From NCBI GenBank assembly GCA_937872095.1, contig CALMNW010000069.1, positions 1 through 56,363 on the forward strand: a stretch of DNA of 56,363 nt, in the 5' to 3' direction. Below the pieces are notes generated by a model. That model was not told the DNA's origin. It worked only from the letters and a program-made list of their open reading frames with translations, and ran no database searches. This stretch comes from an uncultured Verrucomicrobiota bacterium (GTDB lineage: Bacteria > Verrucomicrobiota > Kiritimatiellia > CAIQIC01 > Lenti-01). The position numbers and the translations under genes were made by a program. Positions within the stretch are counted from its first letter, which is position 1. Each line of letters begins with the position of its first letter. This document shows positions 50,400 through 56,363 of this stretch, piece by piece.

Positions 50400-52001
50400 G
50401 TGATAACAAAAGTTAAAATACACGGATACAGGATATTCCGTGAGTTTGAGTTCTCGCCGAATCCAAAGCTGAATCTCATTGTAGGTGCCAATGAAAGCGG
50501 TAAGTCTACCTTGCTTGAAGCGATGGCATTAGCGCTAACAGGGCGCGTAAATGGACGTAAAGCATCCGAAGAACTCAACCCATATTGGTTCAATACCAGT
50601 CTGGTAAAGGAGTTTGTCGCTAAGAGACGGGCGGGTGAAGCGGTTGCCTTTCCTGAAATTCATATAGAGTTGTTTTTTGAGAATCGCGACGACCTCCAAC
50701 AGCTATGCGGCGCCGTAAATAGCGAAGTCCCAACAATGGCGTGTCCTGGGATAAGCATGAACATCGTGCCGAATTCGGACTACATGGATGTACTAGAGAA
50801 ATGGGCGCAAAACCCGTCAGCGATTCTGCCGGTTGAGTACTATGTTGACGACTGGCGTGATTTTGGCGATCGGAAGATCACAAACCGCCCACGGCAGCTC
50901 GTAACTGCGGTCATAGATTCACGAACTGTGCGCTCAACGAGCGGTGTCGATTACCACCTTCGAGAGATTCTCGGAGATCATCTAGAACCTGCCGAACGGG
51001 CTGCTATTTCCCTGGCATACAGAGAAGTAAAGGCTTCGATATCTGAAGGAGCCCTTGGTCCGGTGAACATGCGCATTGCAGCCCAGCATGCATCTCTCCA
51101 TGACCGCCCCATCTCCCTCGCCATGGACCAGAGCCAACGGACTTCTTGGGAAGGGGCTATCACTCCGCACATTGATGATGTGCCCTTCGCAATGTCAGGC
51201 CAGGGGCAACAGGCCGCCGTCAAGATAGCTCTTGCCATGAGTCGACAGTCCGACCGTGCCAATTTCGTTATGGTCGAAGAACCCGAGAATAACCTATCTC
51301 ACACCAGCCTAACATCCCTCCTGTCTCGAATGACCTCTCTAGCTGGCGTGCAGCAACAGCTATTTGTCACTACGCACAGCTCATTCGTACTTAACCGGCT
51401 CGGACTTGATTCACTATTGCTGGTCGGAGCAGGGGGGGCCTCGAGAATACCGGATCTTGATGCTGAGACAGTCTCATACTTTCGCAAGCTACCGGGATAC
51501 GACACGCTTCGCATGGCGCTTGCCCGAAAGGTGGTGTTGGTGGAAGGTCCCTCTGACGAGATAATATTCGAGCGAGTATTCAAGGACATCTACGGGAAGC
51601 TGCCTATGGCATGCGGCATTGATGTACTAAGCATGCGAGGACTCTCATTGGGGCGGTGCATGGAGCTGTGTGCGGCTTTGGATAGACCAGTCGCCGCGCT
51701 TAGAGATAACGACGGTATCGAACCATCTCAACTGCGCGACTCAGTCAGCGCCTGGTTGTCAAGCGGTCGCCGGGATCTATTTATTGGTGAAGTGGCGCAC
51801 GGCAGGACCCTCGAACCTCAGCTGATCCACTTCAATGGTGAAGCTCAACTGCGAAAGGCCCTACAGATAACATCGCAGGCTGACCTTTTGACGTGGATGA
51901 CTCGTGAGAAGACAGAGTCTGCCCTTCGCATTGCCGAGTCGTCAGTCGCGCTCGTACCTCCGGAGTATATGAGGTCAGCTGCTGAGTTCATCCATGGTTA
52001 A
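50400..52001 (+). CDS. OLD-family ATPase/TOPRIM nuclease, GajA-like (Gabija-type defence)
   Basis: A 533-residue protein. The ABC-type ATPase half has Walker A VGANESGKSTLLEA (~25-38), signature MSGQGQQAAVKIAL (~263), Walker B FVMVEEPENNLSHT (~288) and H-loop FVTTHSSFVLNRL (~320). The TOPRIM half has VVLVEGPSDEIIFERVF (~380) with the catalytic Glu, LSMRGLSLGR, and RDNDG with the acidic pair. GajA of the Gabija system has this design and nicks DNA. GTG 50400 is chosen because GAGGGG stands seven bases before it; ATG 50331 would add an unconserved, repeat-like stretch. The helicase gene overlaps its stop by 8 nt. Class 2 OLD proteins outside Gabija are the alternative. Confidence 0.85.
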   Translation: MITKVKIHGYRIFREFEFSPNPKLNLIVGANESGKSTLLEAMALALTGRVNGRKASEELNPYWFNTSLVKEFVAKRRAGEAVAFPEIHIELFFENRDDLQQLCGAVNSEVPTMACPGISMNIVPNSDYMDVLEKWAQNPSAILPVEYYVDDWRDFGDRKITNRPRQLVTAVIDSRTVRSTSGVDYHLREILGDHLEPAERAAISLAYREVKASISEGALGPVNMRIAAQHASLHDRPISLAMDQSQRTSWEGAITPHIDDVPFAMSGQGQQAAVKIALAMSRQSDRANFVMVEEPENNLSHTSLTSLLSRMTSLAGVQQQLFVTTHSSFVLNRLGLDSLLLVGAGGASRIPDLDAETVSYFRKLPGYDTLRMALARKVVLVEGPSDEIIFERVFKDIYGKLPMACGIDVLSMRGLSLGRCMELCAALDRPVAALRDNDGIEPSQLRDSVSAWLSSGRRDLFIGEVAHGRTLEPQLIHFNGEAQLRKALQITSQADLLTWMTREKTESALRIAESSVALVPPEYMRSAAEFIHG

Positions 52002-53094
52002 CCATCTCACACTCGCCGTTGCCGGATCAGGAAAGACACGGGGTATCGTGGATTACTGTGCGGCTATGCCTACTGATCGACGCGTGCTGGTGCTGACGTA
52101 TACTCAAGCTAATCAAGCGGAACTTAGGGGTCGGCTTGCATCTCGCGCAGGAGATCATCCCGAGATCGAGGTGATGGGCTGGTACACATTTCTGCTTCGT
52201 AACTTCGCGCGGCCTTTTCTCCCGTTCCTATTTCCTGGAAGGCGCGTTCTCGGATTCAACTTCGACGGGCGCCCGCACCGGATGGCCAAAGGACTTCACC
52301 GGTTTCTTGACTCAAGTGGAGCTGCTTATGCATGCGAGCTTGGGCGCCTTGCGAACGAACTAATTGAGGCGAGCGGCGGTGCACTCATTCGGAGGCTCCA
52401 ATGTATTTACAAGGAAGTGCTCATAGATGAAGTGCAGGACTTGAGTTCTCACGATTGGGAGATCATTGACGCACTGTTACATTCAACGGTGGATGTTCAT
52501 ATGGTGGGTGATATTCGCCAAGCCGTGCTGGCGACGAACCCTCGCAGCTCAAAGAACAAGAGATACGCTTACGCCGATTCAATTCACTGGTTTCGGGAAC
52601 GAGAGGCGAAAGGCATTCTAGAAATATCAGAGAGTTCCGAAACATGGCGTTGCCGTCCTGAGATTGCGGCATTCGCAGACACGATATTTGAGGCGAGCTG
52701 GGGGTTTCCAACAACCCAATCGCGGAATGGCACGGTCACCTGCCATGACGGAGTGTTCTTGGTTCGTCCTCAAGATGTGGATCGATATGTTGATGAGTTC
52801 CGGCCGCTATGCCTCCGCAGCAGTGCGAACTCCGGAAAGATATTTAATCTTAAATATGTAAACTTCCGCCTCGCTAAAGGAACTCAATGCAAGCGGGTCC
52901 TTATTGTCCCCACTCAGGGCATAGAGAAATTTATACAGCGCGGCACACGACTCGGCCCGATCCCCGCCGCTAGCTTTTATGTGGCTGTTACGCGTGCGTT
53001 CCAGAGCGTAGGAGTAGTTCTAGCTGAACCAGGCAACTCCGCACTGCCATTCTGGAAGCCCTTTGGAGATGTGATGTCGGAATCTAATGAATAA
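51994..53094 (+). CDS. Short UvrD-like helicase, GajB-like partner
   Basis: A 366-residue superfamily 1 helicase-like protein. Motif I is AVAGSGKTRGI (~8-18), Ia LVLTYTQANQAELRGRL (~32), II VLIDEVQDLSSHDWEIIDAL (~139), III VHMVGDIRQAVLATNP (~169), IV around TWRCRPEIAAFADTIF (~215), V KGTQCKRVLIV (~291) and VI ASFYVAVTRAFQS (~327). It is shorter than typical GajB (nearly 500 residues), so accessory 1B/2B regions are probably reduced. In Gabija the helicase partner senses or processes DNA for the GajA nuclease. The 8-nt overlap with the nuclease gene makes equal, coupled translation likely. Confidence 0.85.
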   Translation: MVNHLTLAVAGSGKTRGIVDYCAAMPTDRRVLVLTYTQANQAELRGRLASRAGDHPEIEVMGWYTFLLRNFARPFLPFLFPGRRVLGFNFDGRPHRMAKGLHRFLDSSGAAYACELGRLANELIEASGGALIRRLQCIYKEVLIDEVQDLSSHDWEIIDALLHSTVDVHMVGDIRQAVLATNPRSSKNKRYAYADSIHWFREREAKGILEISESSETWRCRPEIAAFADTIFEASWGFPTTQSRNGTVTCHDGVFLVRPQDVDRYVDEFRPLCLRSSANSGKIFNLKYVNFRLAKGTQCKRVLIVPTQGIEKFIQRGTRLGPIPAASFYVAVTRAFQSVGVVLAEPGNSALPFWKPFGDVMSESNE

Positions 53095-53096
53095 AT

Positions 53097-53104
53097 GGGG
53101 TCAG
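53097..53104. repeat. GGGGTCAG word bracketing the truncated hcp copy
   Basis: GGGGTCAG lies 3 bp after the helicase stop and again at 53996-54003, where homology to intact hcp stops. The pair encloses the partial copy and may mark an insertion or recombination boundary. Confidence 0.4.
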
Positions 53105-53180
53105 AAAAGGGGCCCCGCAATCAAGTTAACTGAAAAATGGGATGATGAGCCGCAACTAAACGCGCCGGGGAAAAAGAATA

Positions 53181-53207
53181 CGGCCGCGCCTTTTGAGGGC
53201 GCGGCCG
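53181..53207 (-). terminator. Terminator behind the truncated hcp copy
   Basis: 10-bp stem cggccgcgcc / ggcgcggccg with 7-nt loop; on the minus strand it is followed by TATTCTTTTTCC. It corresponds to the terminator of the intact gene at 54126-54147. Confidence 0.7.
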
Positions 53208-53231
53208 TTTTGTTGGGGGGGTGGATACTGC

Positions 53232-53993
53232 TTAGCCGGCGAGGGCCTTGAGGTCTTCGTCGGGGGTGGTGATGGGGGTCAGGCCGAATTTCTCGACCAG
53301 GACGTTCAGCACGGTGGGCGAGACGAACGCGGGGAGGGAGGGCCCGATGCGGATGTTCTTGATGCCGAGGGAGAGGAGCGTCAGCAGGATGCAGACGGCT
53401 TTCTGCTCGTACCAGGAGAGCACCAGCGAGAGGGGCAGGTCGTTCACGCCGCAGTTGAAGACCTTGGCGAGGGCGACGGCGACCTGGATGGCGGAGTAGG
53501 CGTCGTTGCACTGGCCCATGTCGAGCAGGCGCGGGATCCCGCCGATGTCGCCCAGCTGGTCCTGCAGGTGGTTGAAGCGGAACTTGCCGCAGGCGAGCGT
53601 CAGGACGAGGGTGTCCTTGGGGGTCTTTTCGACGAACTCGACGTAGTAGTCGCGGCCGAGCTTGGCGCCGTCGCAGCCGCCGACGAGGTAGATGTGCTTG
53701 AGGGCGCCGCTCTTGACGGCGGCGACGACCTTGTCGGCGACGGAGAGGACGGCGTTGTGGGCGAAGCCGGTCATCAGTTCGTAGGCGCCGGGCTTGGTTT
53801 CCTTCCAGCCGCCGAGGGCGATGGCCTGGGCGATGATGCCGGAGAAGTCCTTGCGGCCTTTGTCGTCCGCGGCGATGTGCTGGACGCCGGGCCAGCCGAC
53901 CTCGGCCGTGGTGGCGAGGTGCTGGACGTAGCTGGGGCGCGGGGGCATGATGCAGTTGGTGGTGAACAGCACGACGCCGGGGAGATCGGCGAA
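53232..53993 (-). pseudogene. Truncated duplicate of hcp (C-terminal half)
   Basis: Homologous to the last ~254 residues of the intact hcp gene downstream, from FADLPGVVLF to the shared end DLKALAG, with only scattered substitutions (for example VQHL for IQHL, KETKPGAYEL for QETAPGAYEL). It keeps the hybrid-cluster ligands in TTNCIMPP, LACGKFRF and DMGQCNDAYS but lacks the whole N-terminal half with the CFQCEQ cluster motif. An internal ATG could still yield a 246-residue protein, but it would not be a working Hcp. The break is abrupt, at GGGGTCAG. Confidence 0.85.
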
Positions 53994-54125
53994 AAGGGGT
54001 CAGTCCTATAATTTATAATTCAGCCCCTTCAAGCCGCGATTAAACCGCAACGGGGCCCGCCTTCGCCAAGGCTCCCTCCTTCGCCTAAGCTTCGGCGGAC
54101 AAATCGGTGGGCAAGCATGAAAGAG

Positions 54126-54147
54126 GCCGCGCCGTGGGGCGCGGCCG
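54126..54147 (-). terminator. Terminator behind intact hcp
   Basis: Perfect 9-bp stem ggccgcgcc / ggcgcggcc with loop GTGG, about 25 bp past the hcp stop on the minus strand, followed by TCTTTC. The tail is weak. Confidence 0.6.
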
Positions 54148-54171
54148 TTTCGGTGGGGGGTGTGATCCCGA

Positions 54172-55725
54172 TCAGCCGGCGAGGGCCTTGAGGTCGGCGT
54201 CGGGGGTGGTGATGGGGGTCAGGCCGAATTTCTCGACCAGGACGTTGAGGACCGTCGGGGAGACGAACGCGGGGAGGGAGGGCCCGATGCGGATGTTCTT
54301 GATGCCGAGGGAGAGGAGCGTCAGCAGGATGCAGACGGCTTTCTGCTCGTACCAGGAGAGCACCAGCGAGAGGGGCAGGTCGTTCACGCCGCAGTTGAAG
54401 ACCTTGGCGAGGGCGACGGCGACCTGGATGGCGGAGTAGGCGTCGTTGCACTGGCCCATGTCGAGCAGGCGCGGGATCCCGCCGATGTCGCCCAGCTGGT
54501 CCTGCAGGTGGTTGAAGCGGAACTTGCCGCAGGCGAGCGTCAGGACGAGGGTGTCCTTGGGGGTCTTTTCGACGAACTCGACGTAGTAGTCGCGGCCGAG
54601 CTTGGCGCCGTCGCAGCCGCCGACGAGGTAGATGTGCTTCACGGCGCCGGCCTTGACGGCGTCGATCAGCTTGTCGGCGACGGACATGACGGCGTTGTGG
54701 GCGAAGCCGGTCATCAGTTCGTAGGCGCCGGGCGCGGTCTCTTGCCAGCCGCCGAGGGCGACGGCCTGGGCGATGATGCCGGAGAAGTCCTTGCGGCCCT
54801 GGTCGTCCGCGGCGATATGCTGGACGCCGGGCCAGCCGACTTCGGCCGTGGTGGCGAGGTGCTGGATGTAGCTGGGGCGCGGCGGCATGATGCAGTTGGT
54901 GGTGAACAGCACGACGCCGGGCAGATCGGCGAATTCCTTCTGCTGGTTCTGCCACGCGGTGCCGTAGTGGCCCTTGAGGTGCTTGTATTTCTTCAGGCCG
55001 GGATAGGCGAGGGCGGGGAGCATTTCGCCGTGGGTGTAGACGTTCACGCCTTTGCCCTCGGACTGTTCGAGCAGCATCTTCAGGTCGTGCAGGTCGTGGC
55101 CGGTGACGATGATGAACGGGCCCTTTTCCCGCGCGGTGGACACCTTGGTGGGCTCGGGATGGCCGTAGGCGTCGGTGTTGGCCGCGTCGAGCAGCGCCAT
55201 GCAGGCGAGGTTGATCTGGCCGAATTCCATGATGAGCCCGAGCCAGCCGGCGACGTCGTGCTCGTCGCCGAGGGCTTTCAGGCCCTTCTGGAACCAGGCG
55301 GAGACCTTGGGATCGGTCTTGCCGAGGACGCGGGCGTGGGCCGCATAGGCCGCCATGCCGCGCAGGCCGAAGAGGAGGGTAGAGCGCAGGGAGACGACGT
55401 CCTTGTCGCCGTGGAAGAGATCTTCGGGGCGGTAGGAATTCGCGCCGCCGGCGGCGACGGCCGCGCGCAGGATGCGGTCGCGCATCGCGGTCAGGTCTTT
55501 GGGATCGAAATTGACGTTGGTGACGGTCATGAACAGCGCGTCCATGAAGAGCGCCTCGGTCTTCGCGTCGGCCGGTTTGCCGTCCACGGCGCGGGCGAGG
55601 GTGATCAGCGCCGCGGTGATGTCGTCCTGCAGGTTGGCGGCCTCGGGGGACTTGCCGCAGACGCCCGTCTTGGTGCAGCCGGTGCCGCCGGCGGTTTGTT
55701 CGCATTGGAAACAGAACATGGTCAT
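54172..55725 (-). CDS. hcp: Hydroxylamine reductase / hybrid-cluster protein
   Basis: A 517-residue iron-sulfur protein. N-terminal cluster cysteines are in MTMFCFQCEQTAGGTGCTKT and VCGK (C5, C8, C17, C23), the short spacing of the class found in anaerobes. Hybrid-cluster ligands include His and Glu in the middle domain (VTGHDLHDL, THGEMLPAL), cysteines in TTNCIMPP, GGCDGAKLG region, LACGKFRFN and MGQCNDAYSA, and Glu in WYEQKAV. Hcp reduces nitric oxide and hydroxylamine and acts in S-nitrosation control. AAGGAG precedes ATG 55725. The gene for its ferredoxin-like partner lies upstream; a truncated copy lies downstream. Confidence 0.96.
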   Translation of the reverse strand: MTMFCFQCEQTAGGTGCTKTGVCGKSPEAANLQDDITAALITLARAVDGKPADAKTEALFMDALFMTVTNVNFDPKDLTAMRDRILRAAVAAGGANSYRPEDLFHGDKDVVSLRSTLLFGLRGMAAYAAHARVLGKTDPKVSAWFQKGLKALGDEHDVAGWLGLIMEFGQINLACMALLDAANTDAYGHPEPTKVSTAREKGPFIIVTGHDLHDLKMLLEQSEGKGVNVYTHGEMLPALAYPGLKKYKHLKGHYGTAWQNQQKEFADLPGVVLFTTNCIMPPRPSYIQHLATTAEVGWPGVQHIAADDQGRKDFSGIIAQAVALGGWQETAPGAYELMTGFAHNAVMSVADKLIDAVKAGAVKHIYLVGGCDGAKLGRDYYVEFVEKTPKDTLVLTLACGKFRFNHLQDQLGDIGGIPRLLDMGQCNDAYSAIQVAVALAKVFNCGVNDLPLSLVLSWYEQKAVCILLTLLSLGIKNIRIGPSLPAFVSPTVLNVLVEKFGLTPITTPDADLKALAG

Positions 55726-55770
55726 GGGGGGCTCCTTATATGAGGTGGTTATTTTTTTAAATTAGTGGGT

Positions 55771-55918
55771 ATTCAGGAGTCAGTATTCAGGATTCAGAAG
55801 GCGTTGTAGCCGGCCCCGGTGGGGCCGGTTCTTGAATGAGCAGCCCCGCGCCCAGCGGGCGCGGCTACAATGGGATGTGGATTTCATTCTGAATTCTGAC
55901 TCCTGAATTCTGAATACT
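55771..55918. repeat. Composite inverted repeat with a family A two-hairpin core
   Basis: Outer arms at 55771-55798 and 55886-55918 are built from ATTCAGGAGTCAG / CTGACTCCTGAAT and TTCAGGATTCAGAA / TTCTGAATTC words. The core, 55805-55867, is the same 63-bp GTAGCC...GGCTAC two-hairpin unit as at 10654-10716. It fills the gap upstream of hcp. Confidence 0.7.
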
Positions 55919-55920
55919 CT

Positions 55921-56363
55921 CTACTCTTCAAGGATTTGGCCTTCCGTCGAAATCGTCACGACCTGCCAGGGGATGGTTTTGCCGGAGGCCTGGAGGGCGC
56001 GCTGGACGGCGGAAGCGATCCCGCCGCAGCAGGGCACTTCCATGCGCAGGACGGTCACGCTCTTGATCTCGTTGGCCTGCAGGATGGCGGTCAGTTTTTC
56101 GGCGTAGTCGCCTTCGTCGAGCTTGGGGCAGCCGATGAGGGTGACTTTGTTGCGCATGAATTTACGGTGGATGTCGGCGAAGGCGAAAGCGGTGCAGTCG
56201 GCGGCGACGAGCAGCGCGGCGTTCTGGAGGTAGGGTGCGCGGGGATTGACCAGCTTGATCTGGACGGGCCAGTTGCCGAGCTGCGCGACGGGCGCGCCGG
56301 CGCCGGCGTCCGGGGCGGGCGCGGCGGCGGGCTTGGGGGCCATCGCCTTGGCCTGCATGCCGG
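55921..56363 (-). CDS. Hcp-associated iron-sulfur/ferredoxin-like protein, 5' end cut by window
   Basis: The C-terminal ~147 residues. The segment after a Pro/Ala linker reads LGNWPVQIKLVNPRAPYLQN, AALLVAADCTAFAFADIHRK, TLIGCPKLDEGDYAEKLTAI and MEVPCCGGIASAVQRALQ. This is the conserved tail of the 4Fe-4S proteins that accompany Hcp in anaerobes and probably feed it electrons. In those proteins a CxxCxxC ferredoxin domain lies N-terminal; here it would be beyond the window. It is upstream of hcp on the same strand with a 195-bp repeat-filled gap. Confidence 0.8.
   Translation of the reverse strand, partial: GMQAKAMAPKPAAAPAPDAGAGAPVAQLGNWPVQIKLVNPRAPYLQNAALLVAADCTAFAFADIHRKFMRNKVTLIGCPKLDEGDYAEKLTAILQANEIKSVTVLRMEVPCCGGIASAVQRALQASGKTIPWQVVTISTEGQILEE

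Noticed and set aside
1-56363. Replication-strand switch judged from base composition
   Set aside because: Third-position C excess appears in genes on both strands by eye, so no reliable GC-skew switch can be called without computing cumulative skew.

Overview
The window is a GC-rich bacterial chromosomal segment (about 60-65% G+C by eye), apparently near the replication origin: dnaA and dnaN are adjacent, mnmE and mnmG lie 9 kb to the left, and mnmG carries two perfect ParB-type parS palindromes. Gene content (PVC-like four-helix-bundle suffix protein, GH66/GH31 pair, RAYT/REP elements, 'word-like' intergenic repeats, anaerobe-type Hcp plus ferredoxin-like partner) suggests an anaerobic member of the Planctomycetes-Verrucomicrobia-Chlamydiae group, perhaps Kiritimatiellota. 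This placement is inference; there is no rRNA in the window.

Layout. 0-1 kb: a small helix-turn-helix gene, a terminator, three short direct repeats and tRNA-Lys, resembling the end of an integrated element. 1-8 kb: a cation-chloride-cotransporter-like permease, a TrkA_C membrane protein, a small membrane protein, mnmE and mnmG (wobble-uridine tRNA modification). 8-10.6 kb: an ECF sigma factor, a membrane-anchored putative anti-sigma protein carrying a prenyltransferase/terpene-cyclase-like repeat domain, and a divergent exported protein of the same fold with an ECF-type promoter. 10.6-14.7 kb: small unknown genes, an alpha/beta hydrolase and an M24 peptidase. 14.7-18 kb: candidate oriC with a perfect DnaA box, dnaA, dnaN, terminator, tRNA-Gln.

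18-31 kb is mostly ordinary metabolism: PtsP-type PEP phosphotransferase, a YdjM-like membrane protein, nitroreductase-family protein, a tightly packed minus-strand run (DUF1015, lipA, GT28 glycosyltransferase, LpxL-like acyltransferase; then a membrane protein and a Gph-like phosphatase), an RlmI-like methyltransferase, a corrinoid/siderophore-type binding lipoprotein, a 2-hydroxyacid dehydrogenase and a coiled-coil membrane protein. 31-34 kb: arginine decarboxylase and agmatinase (arginine to agmatine to putrescine). 34-39 kb: overlapping exported GH66 dextranase-like and GH31 glycosidases, probably for alpha-1,6-glucan. 39-43 kb: a coupled operon of an M50 protease, a four-helix-bundle protein and a 664-residue exported protein of an unrecognised repeat family whose single-module paralogue sits at 11.7 kb. 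43-48 kb: an ORF6N protein with matching internal and upstream palindromes, recA with a GAAC-N4-GTTC SOS-like box, a lipoprotein, a RAYT transposase inside its REP hairpins, and purH.

48.1-54.2 kb is accessory: a 737-bp repeat-filled gap, two low-GC membrane-protein genes, then an overlapping OLD-family nuclease/UvrD-like helicase pair resembling the Gabija anti-phage system, followed by a truncated copy of hcp. 54-56.4 kb: intact hcp (hybrid-cluster protein, NO/hydroxylamine stress) and the 3' part of its usual ferredoxin-like partner, cut by the window edge.
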